From contig CAMDDL010000012.1 of assembly GCA_945891505.1 (NCBI GenBank), positions 1 to 64,000 on the forward strand: DNA of 64,000 nucleotides, read 5' to 3'. The position numbers were made by a program, and so were the translations under genes. This stretch comes from Maricaulis salignorans (GTDB taxonomy: Bacteria > Pseudomonadota > Alphaproteobacteria > Caulobacterales > Aquidulcibacteraceae). The notes under the pieces are model-generated. The model ran no database searches. It was not told the DNA's origin and saw nothing but the letters and a program-made list of their open reading frames with translations. Position 1 is the first letter of the stretch, and each line of letters starts with the position of its first letter. This document shows, piece by piece, positions 17,404 through 26,571 of this stretch.

Positions 17404-18984
17404 TTAGAGGTGGTAAGCGCGCTCACCATGCTCGGCAATGTCGAGGCCTTCTTCTTGATCATCGACCGAGGCTTTCAGGCCAATCGTGTATTTGATGATG
17501 AAGAAGACGATGGCCGATGCCACACCCGACCAAGCAACCGTGACCAACACACCTTTCAGTTGTGCGATAACTTGCGTGCCCATGTCGTATGGCAGCGCTG
17601 GGCAGACCGCGAGAATTTTGCCGGCTTCATCGAAGCACTTGGTATAATCGACAATGCCTGCGCCACCCAAAGCTGGCGAAACAACAATGCCGGTTCCGAT
17701 TGCGCCGATGATGCCACCAATGCCGTGGATGCCAAATGCGTCCAAACTATCGTCATACTTCAGCGCGGATTTTACGACCGAGCAGAAGAAGATACAGGCT
17801 GGCGAGACAACAAGACCGAGGATTAGCGCGCCCATTGGGCCAGCAAAGCCTGCGGCAGGGGTCACGGCGACTAGACCAGCCACGATGCCCGACGCCAAGC
17901 CCAGCATCGAAGGACGCTTGCGGGTGACCCACTCATACAACACCCAACTTAAACCAGCGGCAGCGGTTGCAATGAAAGTGTTAGCCATTGCTAAGACAGC
18001 ATAATAGTTGGACTCCAAGTTCGAGCCTGCATTGAAGCCAAACCAACCCACCCAGAGGAGGCCTGCGCCGATGAAGGTCATGACCAAAGAGTGAGGTGGC
18101 ATTGGCTCATTCCGATAGCCCGAGCGGGCACCCAGAATGATACAGCCAACCAGTGCGGCAATCCCGGCGTTGATGTGCACCACGGTACCGCCAGCAAAGT
18201 CGAGAGCACCAAAGCTCCAGATCAAGCCAGTTGTGAAGCTATCACCTTGCGCCGACGCCGCTGCCAAGCTGTCTGGTCCGGGCCACCACCAAACCATGTG
18301 TGCCATGGGATAGTAGGACAACAGAGGCCAAAGGACTGCAAACAGAACCACGGCGGCAAACTTCATTCGCTCAGCGACGCCACCCAAAACGAGGGCTGCT
18401 GTAATGGCCGCAAACGTCATCTGGAAGACGACAAACACGAGCTCTGGGATGTAAACACCAGTCGAGAAAGTGGCGACGAGAACAGGATTTCCATCCGCAT
18501 CCAAGCCCGCGCCGTTCAAGAAGAGGCGGTCAAATCCACCGACGAAGCTGTCGATTTCCCCACCCGAAGTGAAGGACAAGCTATAGCCCCACAGCATCCA
18601 CGTAACCATGCCGATCACCATCACGGTCGAAACCTGCATCAACATGGACAACATGTTCTTAGCGCGCACCAAGCCACCATAGAATAAGGCAAGCCCTGGA
18701 ACGATCATCAAGAGAACCAGAAGGGTCGATACCATCATCCAGGTGATATCACCCTTGTCCACAACCTTATCCGGCAGAGTCGCGACCAGTTTAGCCGTTT
18801 CAGGGGCTGCTTCGGCTGCAGGTGCCGCAGCTGCGGCGACGGCATTGGCAGCGTCCTGCGCGTGAGCAGGTGAAACCAAGCCACTTGCCATTATGAAAAT
18901 CAGCGCTGCTAGGGCTGCTAGCCCCGTCCGTACCAGCGCTTCGAAGCTAAGCTCCGGTCGTGTGCGTGTTGCGATACGTGTCAC
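17404..18984 (-). CDS. amtB: Ammonium transporter
   Basis: The protein has about 526 residues. It is an inner-membrane Amt/Mep/Rh channel for ammonium uptake. An N-terminal signal peptide (ending SPAHAQ) and an Ala-rich linker precede eleven membrane helices. Landmarks are MMVSTLLVLLMIVPGLALFY, DFAGGTVVHINAG (first pore histidine region), HSLVMTFIGAGLLWVGWFGFN, and FGIHGIGGIIGAIGTG (second histidine). I choose the GTG at 18984, which has GGGGAG 10 bases upstream; the frame is open to a TTG at 19047. In most bacteria glnK precedes amtB. Here none is present: xerC lies upstream, so P-II control must come from elsewhere. Confidence 0.93.
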   Translation of the reverse strand: MTRIATRTRPELSFEALVRTGLAALAALIFIMASGLVSPAHAQDAANAVAAAAAPAAEAAPETAKLVATLPDKVVDKGDITWMMVSTLLVLLMIVPGLALFYGGLVRAKNMLSMLMQVSTVMVIGMVTWMLWGYSLSFTSGGEIDSFVGGFDRLFLNGAGLDADGNPVLVATFSTGVYIPELVFVVFQMTFAAITAALVLGGVAERMKFAAVVLFAVLWPLLSYYPMAHMVWWWPGPDSLAAASAQGDSFTTGLIWSFGALDFAGGTVVHINAGIAALVGCIILGARSGYRNEPMPPHSLVMTFIGAGLLWVGWFGFNAGSNLESNYYAVLAMANTFIATAAAGLSWVLYEWVTRKRPSMLGLASGIVAGLVAVTPAAGFAGPMGALILGLVVSPACIFFCSVVKSALKYDDSLDAFGIHGIGGIIGAIGTGIVVSPALGGAGIVDYTKCFDEAGKILAVCPALPYDMGTQVIAQLKGVLVTVAWSGVASAIVFFIIKYTIGLKASVDDQEEGLDIAEHGERAYHL

Positions 18985-19247
18985 GTTCGTCGTGCTCCCC
19001 ACAAGGTTTGCGATCTTGAGCTCACAATTAGCCCAGTCTCCATCCAAGCCGCAGCGTTAGAAATTGGGCACTTTTGGGCAAGTGTCGGCCTGCCGCTTCC
19101 GCGATATCCCGAACAATAGCCCAATTTTTGAGCAGCTTGTCGACCTTCTGCCCTCAAACGGGGCAAATCTAACTGTTCAAAATTTAGGCGAACATCTGCG
19201 CAAGGATGCTTTAAAGCGCATGCTGACCCATAGAGCGCAGCAGTGCG

Positions 19248-20201
19248 CTAAGCGCGCGGGTGGGCTTTTGAAAACACTGAGATCATGTGAGCTGGGTCGA
19301 TTTCCATATAGCGCTGGGTCGTCGACAAAGATGCGTGGCCCAGCAATTCTTGGATGGAGCGCAGGTCGCCACCAGATTGCAAAAGGTGCGTGGCAAAGGC
19401 ATGGCGGAGGGCATGGGGTGTCGCTGACTCTGACAAACCTAATTGGCCTCGTAATCTGGCCATGCTGGCTTGAACCAATCTTGCGCGTAGCGGGCCTCCA
19501 CGTGCGCCAAAGAACAAAGGACCAATGGGTTCAATCTGATAGGGGCAGAGTTTGACATAAGTCGCAATCGCCTCGCGCGCGACCGGCAGAGTTGGCACGA
19601 GGCGTGTCTTTTGGCCCTTGCCCAGAATTCGCAGCGTCGATGGCAAGGGGTATTCGGCCCCCGTGAGGCCGAGCGCCTCTGAAATGCGCAGTCCGCAGCC
19701 ATAAAGCAAGGTCAGCACAGCGGTATCGCGTGCGCCGATCCACGGCTCATCTATTTCTTCAGCCAAATCAATCAAGTCGAAAGCAGCCTCACTTGTGACA
19801 GGGCGCGGTGGCGCTGGCTTGATCTTCGGGCCGCGAACAAAGCTTAAGCTCGTGTTAGTAAGGCCCCGTCGTCGGTCCAAGAAGGAGAAGAATGACCTGA
19901 TGCCTGCTAGCGCGCGGGCGACGGAGCGATCGCCAAAAGGGGTATTGGCCTGACGACGCCGTGCTAAATAGGCACGCAGGTCTGAAGCGGTTAGGTCGGG
20001 CAGGCTGGCCAGAGTTAGGCCCTCACCGCGATGCAGTACCAAGAAGTTTAAAAAGGTGTCGACGTCACGCTGGTAAGCTTCCAATGTGTGGTCTGCCAGC
20101 CGGCGCTCATGCTTCAGCCAGTGCAACCAATCTTTACGCGCTTGGGCTAAGCCATCGCCCATGTCGCTTGGCAAGTCCGCTTGACGGACTGCGCCCCTCA
20201 C
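19248..20201 (-). CDS. xerC: Tyrosine recombinase XerC
   Basis: This 317-residue protein resolves chromosome dimers at dif together with XerD. The SAM-like N-terminal core-binding domain covers about 15-115. The catalytic domain holds the full set R172 (GCGLRISEALGL), K195, H263 and R266 (HALRHAFATHLL), H289 and the nucleophile Y298. The GTG start overlaps the DUF484 stop as GTGA, a pairing known across proteobacteria. It is not next to phage genes or repeats, so a resident housekeeping XerC is much more likely than an integrase. A later ATG at codon 14 is possible. Confidence 0.93.
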   Translation of the reverse strand: MRGAVRQADLPSDMGDGLAQARKDWLHWLKHERRLADHTLEAYQRDVDTFLNFLVLHRGEGLTLASLPDLTASDLRAYLARRRQANTPFGDRSVARALAGIRSFFSFLDRRRGLTNTSLSFVRGPKIKPAPPRPVTSEAAFDLIDLAEEIDEPWIGARDTAVLTLLYGCGLRISEALGLTGAEYPLPSTLRILGKGQKTRLVPTLPVAREAIATYVKLCPYQIEPIGPLFFGARGGPLRARLVQASMARLRGQLGLSESATPHALRHAFATHLLQSGGDLRSIQELLGHASLSTTQRYMEIDPAHMISVFSKAHPRA

Positions 20202-20890
20202 AGCAAGCCATCAGCCGCAAAGCGCGTAAGAACACGCTCTAAAACGCGCGCGAAAAAGGTGACCAACTCACCGCCATGCTCAGCCCTAAAGGCATCGACA
20301 TCGCGGCTGGCGATTGCCAAAATGCCCAAACGCCGGGTGGGGCCGAATTCCAAACGGGCCAAAGCCTCTGAGTGCACGAGGTCGCTCCTGTCGCCATAGA
20401 GCCAAGCACGTGGACGCTCGATTGGGCCAAGGATGGTCGGTTGATGTGTCGGTACGAGGCGTTCAATCGCTGACCCTGCTTTATCGAGGGCCTGGCTGGC
20501 AGCATTGGAGTCAGACACGGCTAACACGCACACATCTGCAGCTAAGGCGAACGCTACATGGCCAGACAGACGTTCGTTCAAATCGTCGGGGTCTTGGCTG
20601 TCCAAGACCGCCAGAATGGCTTCTTGGACGCGGATCTGCGCTTCGTAATTGGCGCGGGCTGTCTCAACGATCGACGCAAAGCGCGAGCGCGCAGCGCGTG
20701 TCTCTCGCAGCATACGTTCGCGTGCGAGGTCAGCAATCGCGATAACATTCCCCGTGCTCGGCTCCGCCGCGATGCGGTTTAAGAGCTCGGCGTCTTCGCG
20801 GACAAAGCTAGGATTTTGCATCAAGAAATCGCGGATCAGATCCAAATCGAGTTCTGGTTCGGCTATCAGTGCGGCGTCTTGGTAGGCCAT
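20198..20890 (-). CDS. DUF484 family protein
   Basis: This 230-residue protein is of the DUF484 family, a GAF-like fold of unknown role commonly encoded upstream of xerC. The N-terminal part, with LDLIRDFLMQNPSFVREDAELL, is the family signature. A coiled-coil-like stretch (about 50-90) and a GAF-like domain (about 95-225) follow. It shares four bases with xerC (stop within GTGA), so the two are translated together. No enzyme motif is seen. Confidence 0.88.
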   Translation of the reverse strand: MAYQDAALIAEPELDLDLIRDFLMQNPSFVREDAELLNRIAAEPSTGNVIAIADLARERMLRETRAARSRFASIVETARANYEAQIRVQEAILAVLDSQDPDDLNERLSGHVAFALAADVCVLAVSDSNAASQALDKAGSAIERLVPTHQPTILGPIERPRAWLYGDRSDLVHSEALARLEFGPTRRLGILAIASRDVDAFRAEHGGELVTFFARVLERVLTRFAADGLL

Positions 20891-21032
20891 AAGCGGGCAG
20901 GATCCGGGACAAGGTTAACAGTTCGGGCAGTTTGCCGTGAACAAGGTGAACACGTGGTTACGGAAATCGCGCGATTGCACTTTTTTCTGCACATGGTGCA
21001 GTAACGCTGTTTCGGCCTAGTTGGCCTTCGCC

Positions 21033-21818
21033 CTAAAGGCCCTTGGCCTCTAGCCACTCACAGATGTCGGCTACAACGCTAGCGGTTTTCGGCTCATCGA
21101 TAATCCAATGCGCCGCTCCGTCATATTCACGATAGTCCCCGCCGATACGGGCGTATTTCTGCGCCACTTTGCGGACGGCTTGAATAACTGTCGCGCGATC
21201 TTGCACCGCGCCAATGGTCAGGATTGGGCACTCAATCGAACGCTCATTGATGACCCCAACCCGGTGCGGGTCTGTCTCCGGCTTGCCGAGCTGCTGATAG
21301 ACGAGACCGGAATCGTAAAGGGCGGATGCATAAATCTCATCATGCCGCTCTGGTGCGACTTGGTTGAGGACACCCCAACGAAAGCCAGTTTTCCAGACTT
21401 TGTAAGAGAGCTTGGGATCACCCTTCAGGACGATATTGGCAAAGGTAAACAGGACGCGCAGATCTTGAACTTGGCAGTCAACCGGTTGGGCGGGCGTCAC
21501 AAGAATCGCGGCTTTGCCAACGCCTTGCTCAGCCAATTTTTGGACAATTAGGCCCCCCATCGAATGGCCCATCAAAACAGGCTCTTCACCGGTGGAGCGT
21601 TCAATCGCCAAAGCTTCCGACTTCGCTGCTTCAACATAATCATGCAGGCCAAGGGTGGAGAGTTGGCCGGTAGGATTTTCTTTGACGCGGAACTGAGGGT
21701 AAAGCGTGGGCGTATAAGGCGTCCAGCCTTTGGCCTGCATCAGCGGTGCCATCACAGACCAAGCGTCGCCGCCACATCCAACCCCATGAATCATCAGAAC
21801 TGGCTTTTCCACCTGCAC
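21033..21818 (-). CDS. Alpha/beta hydrolase
   Basis: This 261-residue cytoplasmic protein has no signal peptide. It has the alpha/beta-hydrolase fold: oxyanion region MIHGVGCGGDAW at about 9-20, nucleophile elbow LMGHSMGGLI with the serine near residue 85, and a late histidine in YDGAAHWIID near 241. The substrate is not indicated. It may be an esterase or lysophospholipase-like enzyme. It precedes rppH by a 39-base gap (21819-21857) in the same direction, but no functional link is evident. Confidence 0.85.
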   Translation of the reverse strand: MQVEKPVLMIHGVGCGGDAWSVMAPLMQAKGWTPYTPTLYPQFRVKENPTGQLSTLGLHDYVEAAKSEALAIERSTGEEPVLMGHSMGGLIVQKLAEQGVGKAAILVTPAQPVDCQVQDLRVLFTFANIVLKGDPKLSYKVWKTGFRWGVLNQVAPERHDEIYASALYDSGLVYQQLGKPETDPHRVGVINERSIECPILTIGAVQDRATVIQAVRKVAQKYARIGGDYREYDGAAHWIIDEPKTASVVADICEWLEAKGL

Positions 21819-21857
21819 GCTCCGTCTTTTGCAATAGGTTGGTCATGCCACAAGAAG

Positions 21858-22355
21858 CTAGGCAGCAGCAAGGTGTCCAAAGTCTTGCACGATCCGTGTG
21901 TACACATCACGCTTAAACGGCACCACCAGTTCTGGAAGGGCTTCCAACCGCTCCCATCGCCAAGCGTCAAATTCAACCTGCTTATGGGCATTCAGCTTCA
22001 CGTCGCGGTCTGACCCTAAGAAGCGCAAGGCATACCAGATTTGGGCCTGGCCCTTGTTGCGGCGAAACTTGCCACGCTGCATCTCGGGTGGAAAGTCATA
22101 GGTCAGCCAATCGGTTGTATGACCAATGATTGAAACCAACCCCGTGCCGATGCCAGTCTCCTCGCCCAGTTCACGCAAGGCTGCGGTCTCAACATCTTCG
22201 TCGCGGTCAATGCCGCCTTGTGGTGCCTGCCAAGCATGCTGCCCATTAAAGCCCCGGCGCTTGCCGACCCAAACCAGCCCGCGCATGTCGAATAGCAAGA
22301 TACCAACATTGGGTCGATAGCCTTCTGGCGGGGCAGGGATGGTCTCTTTGCTCAT
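21858..22355 (-). CDS. rppH: RNA pyrophosphohydrolase RppH (Nudix)
   Basis: The protein has 165 residues. RppH removes pyrophosphate from the 5' end of mRNA and so starts decay; in alphaproteobacteria it was earlier called invasion-associated IalA. The Nudix box GGIDRDEDVETAALRELGEE lies at about residues 47-66. The opening (EGYRPNVGILLFD, then VWVGKRRG) and the region with WYALRFLG and FDAWRWE are RppH-specific. The ATG at 22355 overlaps the stop of the upstream deacetylase gene as ATGA, which decides the start. The frame is open for 20 codons more. Confidence 0.92.
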   Translation of the reverse strand: MSKETIPAPPEGYRPNVGILLFDMRGLVWVGKRRGFNGQHAWQAPQGGIDRDEDVETAALRELGEETGIGTGLVSIIGHTTDWLTYDFPPEMQRGKFRRNKGQAQIWYALRFLGSDRDVKLNAHKQVEFDAWRWERLEALPELVVPFKRDVYTRIVQDFGHLAAA

Positions 22356-23668
22356 GATGTAACCGCGGATGCTGGGGCTAGGATAAGCCCCCGTCGGCCC
22401 GCATCTTTCGCCCACCGGGCAATTTGGTCAATGGTCACACTATAAGCAACACCAAAGCCGAGCGCCGCGCCACGTTGGGTCGCCATCGCCTCGAGCGCGC
22501 CCAGCTGGGCTGCGATATCATCGCCTGAGGGTCGTTGGTCGATCAAGCGATCCGCTTGGGCATTGCGCAGCCCTGCAGAACTGGCAGCAGCATCAAGCTG
22601 CGAGGCCGAGCCATCGGCAATGAAGGCCACGCCACGAGACCGCAATTGCCGCATCAAGGCACCGCTTGACTCGTTGGACGTTGCGAATTTCCCGCCCAGA
22701 TAATTGGTCACACCGAAATAGCCGCTTGCCCGCGACAATAAGAACTCAAGTCGGCGTTGATTCTCGTCTGCCGACGCCGTGGTCAGCAACGTGTGTGGAC
22801 CTGGATCATTCTCGGGATAATCAAATGGCTCCATCGGGATCTCAATCAGAACCTCATGCCCTTTCGCTCGGGCCTTATTGATCCAGCCTTGAAGGTTCTC
22901 CGCATAAGGCACAAAGGATAAAGTGACCTCTGCAGGCAATTCGTCGATGGCGCGCTGTGTGATACGCGCGTTCAGGCCAAGCCCACCCACAACCAAGGCG
23001 ACCTTGGGTCGACCAGTCTCAGAGAAAGGCTTCCGGTAAATGTCATATACCGTGCGGTTGCCCGAACCGATGATCGGTAACAGGCCACCTGGGCCTTGTT
23101 GGTGCACGCCCGCGGCGGGGGCTTGGGTCAATGCGGCGGCACCTTGCCCACGATAGACTTGCACGCCGCCTTCATTCGTGGCGGTCCCGAATGAAGGGGC
23201 CATAATCCGTGCAGTACCTGAGACGGGTGGGATTTGGCTGGAGGAGGCTGCGGTGGCAGCACCCGTCACGACGGGGTCTCCCTTTGCTTTTGCAATTTCT
23301 GCGAGGCGCAATGCCTCTGCTTCGCTAATGGCTTGATCTGCGGCACCGGCCGATTTGGGTGGAGGCGTGCCAGGCAGCCAAGGCGTCATAGCACCATCCG
23401 GCAAGCGCCAAGGCAACCAGCCCATAGCCGTGCCTTGCGCCGCAAGGTCGACCTTTGGCTCCATGCTGGTCGTGGCAGGCTTGGCTGAAGCAGGATTGTA
23501 ACGCGGCACTTCCAAGACCGCGCTGGGGCCAGCATCTTGTTCATTGCCAAAGGCTTGGATCGCGCCAGCGCTTAAACCCAGCGCCAGAAACAGGGTCGCA
23601 AGGCTCAAGCTCGCGTGCTTGAGGCCGACGGCCAAAGGCTTTGCATTTAAGGTCTGTGTGGCTGCCAT
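22352..23668 (-). CDS. Divergent polysaccharide deacetylase (YibQ/DUF610 family)
   Basis: The protein has about 438 residues. An N-terminal hydrophobic segment (about 20-40) is followed by a long low-complexity Ala/Pro linker (about 45-200) and the divergent deacetylase domain (about 215-435). Landmarks include VALVVGGLGLNARITQRAI, LPAEVTLSFVPYA, VLIEIPMEPFDYPENDPG and VAFIADGSASQ. The family resembles NodB enzymes but usually lacks the full metal site, so catalysis is unsure. Its gene commonly precedes rppH in alphaproteobacteria. The start at 23668 is preferred; ATG at 23710 is also in frame. Neither has a good ribosome site. Confidence 0.85.
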   Translation of the reverse strand: MAATQTLNAKPLAVGLKHASLSLATLFLALGLSAGAIQAFGNEQDAGPSAVLEVPRYNPASAKPATTSMEPKVDLAAQGTAMGWLPWRLPDGAMTPWLPGTPPPKSAGAADQAISEAEALRLAEIAKAKGDPVVTGAATAASSSQIPPVSGTARIMAPSFGTATNEGGVQVYRGQGAAALTQAPAAGVHQQGPGGLLPIIGSGNRTVYDIYRKPFSETGRPKVALVVGGLGLNARITQRAIDELPAEVTLSFVPYAENLQGWINKARAKGHEVLIEIPMEPFDYPENDPGPHTLLTTASADENQRRLEFLLSRASGYFGVTNYLGGKFATSNESSGALMRQLRSRGVAFIADGSASQLDAAASSAGLRNAQADRLIDQRPSGDDIAAQLGALEAMATQRGAALGFGVAYSVTIDQIARWAKDAGRRGLILAPASAVTS

Positions 23669-23769
23669 GATGCAGGTGGGTCCATTTCGACCTGATTCAC
23701 TGACCTGCATCGGTTAACGATTCAGAAACATCAGCGCAAGGCGGCTGATAATCTATTCCGCTATACAGC

Positions 23770-24705
23770 TTATCTCTGGTCCGACCAGCGCGCGAAAATG
23801 GCCGTCGGCAAAAGACGGTCTGATCCTTGTTCCGGGATAGCCATCTCACCGGCCTCGCGCTCGCCCGGCCGATTGCCAAGTGCAGCTGCTAATCCATTGT
23901 CGAGCGCCAAGAAACTCAAGCGAACCGCATAGACGGTGGCCACCAGAAATAGGGCATCGTCCTCTAAGAGCTCAACGCAGGCAGTCAAAAGACGGTCTAA
24001 GCCCTCTTCGAGCTTCCAAATCTCTCCGGTCGGGCCGCGCCCATGCTTGGGTGGGTCCAGAATTATGCCGTGATATTTATTCCCACGCCGGATCTCTCGT
24101 TCGACAAATTTTAAGGCGTCGTCGACGATCCATCGAATCGGCCGATCGTCTAATCCCGCGAGGGCTTGATTCTCTCGCGCATAGCCGACCGCCTTTTTGG
24201 AGGCATCGACATGGGTCACGCTGGCACCCGCCTTGGCGCAGACAAGGCTAGCTACGCCAGTATAGCCAAACAAGTTCAAAACTTTAGGCGGTGGATCCTT
24301 GGGGGATTGATGGACGCGTGCCTCAATCAGATCGCGGCACCAACGCCAATGAACTGATTGCTCTGGAAATAGACCCAAATGTCGAAAGGGTGTGCAGCGG
24401 GCATGAAACTTAATCCCGCCCCACGAAATCGGCCATGTTTCTGGGACCCGCCGGATAAAGCGCCACCGCCCCATCTCCTCGCTCTCCTGACCAGAAAAAG
24501 CGGCATCAAAGGCCCAGTCCTTTTCGGTCAAGCGCCGTGGCCATAGAGCTTGGCTATCTGGTCGGATAAAGGTGTAAGGGCCAAAACGCTCCAGCTTTTG
24601 GCCGTCGCCGGAATCGAGCAGCGCATAATCAGACCAATCATCCGCCATCAAGACGGGTGCCATACGTGCTGGCGCTATTTTTAGAGGTGGTGGCCTTTGT
24701 GCCAT
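23770..24705 (-). CDS. Class I SAM-dependent rRNA methyltransferase (RlmI/RlmK-like)
   Basis: The protein has 311 residues. The SAM-binding motif I is NLFGYTGVASLVCAKAG (about 147-163), the acidic ribose-binding turn is HVDASKKAV, and motif IV is ILDPPKHGRG (about 218-227), typical of enzymes that methylate C5 of cytosine or related positions in 23S rRNA. Unlike RlmI it has no PUA domain; an N-terminal beta-rich domain covers about 20-110. Its start directly abuts the stop of the SpoU gene upstream with no spacer, so the two RNA methyltransferases form an operon. Confidence 0.85.
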   Translation of the reverse strand: MAQRPPPLKIAPARMAPVLMADDWSDYALLDSGDGQKLERFGPYTFIRPDSQALWPRRLTEKDWAFDAAFSGQESEEMGRWRFIRRVPETWPISWGGIKFHARCTPFRHLGLFPEQSVHWRWCRDLIEARVHQSPKDPPPKVLNLFGYTGVASLVCAKAGASVTHVDASKKAVGYARENQALAGLDDRPIRWIVDDALKFVEREIRRGNKYHGIILDPPKHGRGPTGEIWKLEEGLDRLLTACVELLEDDALFLVATVYAVRLSFLALDNGLAAALGNRPGEREAGEMAIPEQGSDRLLPTAIFARWSDQR

Positions 24706-25515
24706 CTAATCACGGGCCCCTTTAAAGCCTTGCTGACGCCAAATCTCATAGGTCGTTACAGCTGTGGCAATCGCAAGGTTGAGGCTGTCGGCGCGACCTG
24801 CCATCGGCAGCCGCACCAAAACATCGCAGGCCTCTGCCCAATTATCGGGGATTCCAGATTGCTCGTTGCCCATTAAAAGGACTGTCTTGGTGCCAAAGTC
24901 GGTTTCAGTGTGGCGTGTTGACCCTTTGAGCGAAGTACCCGCCATTTTAAAGCCCTGCGCACGACGCCAAGTCTCAAACCCAGCAAAATCGGACCGAGCT
25001 ACGGGCGCAGAAAAAATAGACCCCATGCTAGCGCGCACAGCTTCGATCGAGAACGGGTCGCAGCTCTCTTCCAGCAAAACAACGCCGCCACCGCCCACAG
25101 AATCGAGGGTTCGCAGGATGGTGCCTAGATTGCCTGGATCGCGAATCCGTTCGAGTGCGATGATCAAAGGGGCGCTTGCTAGCTCGACCAATGGCGTATA
25201 ACGCTGACGGAAGAGCCCCAACACCGACTGCGCATTATCGCGCTTGGCAACGGCTTCCAACACGCGGTCTGACACGCGAGCCACGCGCGCACCGGTCTTC
25301 AAAGCTTGTTGCGCGAGGGATTGCACAGCGGGCCGCGCCTCGGCTGCGGCGGAAAACAGAAGCGCTTCGAGTTCCCAGCCAAGGTCTAGTCCTTCTCCGA
25401 CATGGCGTGCACCTTCGGCCAAGAATAAGCCGGACTCGGTCCGGGCCTTTTTGCGGTCGAGCGACTTGGCCAGCTTAACCAAATTATTTTGTGGGCTTGT
25501 CACGTCTTGGATCAT
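24706..25515 (-). CDS. TrmH/SpoU-family RNA 2'-O-methyltransferase
   Basis: This 269-residue protein has an N-terminal substrate-binding domain of the L7Ae-like kind (about 1-95). It is followed by the SPOUT knot domain with all three SpoU motifs: LERIRDPGNLGTILRT (motif 1), LLMGNEQSGIPD (motif 2) and SLNLAIATAVTTYEI (motif 3). It probably 2'-O-methylates a ribose of 23S rRNA or tRNA; the exact site cannot be told. It is the first gene of a two-gene RNA-modification unit. Confidence 0.93.
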   Translation of the reverse strand: MIQDVTSPQNNLVKLAKSLDRKKARTESGLFLAEGARHVGEGLDLGWELEALLFSAAAEARPAVQSLAQQALKTGARVARVSDRVLEAVAKRDNAQSVLGLFRQRYTPLVELASAPLIIALERIRDPGNLGTILRTLDSVGGGGVVLLEESCDPFSIEAVRASMGSIFSAPVARSDFAGFETWRRAQGFKMAGTSLKGSTRHTETDFGTKTVLLMGNEQSGIPDNWAEACDVLVRLPMAGRADSLNLAIATAVTTYEIWRQQGFKGARD

Positions 25516-25717
25516 GTCTTCCTCATAACGTGAGATTGCCCTAATGGGAGAGTGCAGTCCGCAAAATGCTGCGTTTTTTGCACGTCAGACGCGAGTGCTC
25601 TTGCTTTCCGACGGCGTTAAACTGAAGACATGTTTACTAAAATCTAATCGTGAGGTCCTGCCGGTGCTCTTTTTTCACGTGGCGTGTGGCTTCCAGAACT
25701 GAAATGGCAAACAAAGC

Positions 25718-26527
25718 ATGCTTAATTCTAAGAATTGCTGGCCAGTCTTTGTGCTTGGTGCCTTAGGTTTGGCAATTCTCATGTGGGTCCACCATCAGCG
25801 CATGATGGTTTTGCAAGAAGAGACGCGTTCATTGGCTCAAGTAAGCTTGGATAAAGCAGGATTTACTTTCGCGCGTGCCGATACCTCAGACGGTCGCTTG
25901 CTGATTAGCGGCTTTTCTGTGGATGAAGAGACCGCGAAGGCAGCGTGCTCAACGGTCGTGGACGGTGTTCGCGATCGGATTGGGCTTCCTGGCGTTTATT
26001 CAAAGATTGACTGCCAAGGGGTCAGCTATCCCGGTTCTGCCGTGGTTCGCCCCCCTATGCCGACTAAACCAGAAATCACCGTCCCGGCGTCGAAAAAAGC
26101 AGCTGACAAGTCTGCGCAACAAACTGAATTCACTTGCCAGACGCGTCTGACGGAGGCTGGAAAAAGTGGCTCCATTCGCTTTGAAAAAGGCAGCAGCCCC
26201 TTATTGGGTGGGCAAGAAGTGCTCGACCGTGTCGCAGCCGTTGCCAAGGAATGCAGCACCTTCAAGATCGAAATTGGTGGCCACACCGATACCGGCGGTG
26301 CCGCAGACCTCAATGAGCGTTTGTCCCAAAGACGTGCAAATACGGTTCTCGATTTTTTAATCTCAAAGGGTGTTCCCGCCGATCAGGTTACAGCGAAAGG
26401 CTATGGCGAAAGTCAACCTTTGGTGAACGACTTCCCAAATGGCAAGGGGAATATCCCGGGGCAGCCTGACAGCCCTTTGCGAGAGCAAAACCGCCGCATT
26501 GAATTTAAAATCACCGCGTCAGATTAA
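25718..26527 (+). CDS. Membrane-anchored OmpA-domain protein
   Basis: The protein has 269 residues. One hydrophobic helix near the N-terminus (about 9-24) is followed by charged residues and no clear cleavage site, so it probably stays in the inner membrane facing the periplasm. A region at about 45-105 with paired cysteines is BON-like. The OmpA/MotB peptidoglycan-binding domain fills about 145-269, with IGGHTDTGGAADLNERLSQR and a closing REQNRRIEFKI. Such domains bind diaminopimelate in the wall. It is followed after 44 bases by a helix-hairpin-helix protein gene, and the two may act as a unit. Confidence 0.83.
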   Translation: MLNSKNCWPVFVLGALGLAILMWVHHQRMMVLQEETRSLAQVSLDKAGFTFARADTSDGRLLISGFSVDEETAKAACSTVVDGVRDRIGLPGVYSKIDCQGVSYPGSAVVRPPMPTKPEITVPASKKAADKSAQQTEFTCQTRLTEAGKSGSIRFEKGSSPLLGGQEVLDRVAAVAKECSTFKIEIGGHTDTGGAADLNERLSQRRANTVLDFLISKGVPADQVTAKGYGESQPLVNDFPNGKGNIPGQPDSPLREQNRRIEFKITASD

Positions 26528-26571
26528 AGACCCAATAAGAACCCGTCGTAGGGAAGGCAAGGACCAAAGCC

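Noticed and set aside
19048-19247. Sigma-54 promoter for amtB
   Set aside because: I looked for TGGCAC-N5-TTGCA on the minus strand; the nearest match (GGCCGACACTTGCC) lacks the required spacing and bases.
19248-20201. Phage-type integrase
   Set aside because: The neighbour DUF484, the GTGA overlap and the lack of attachment repeats point to resident XerC.
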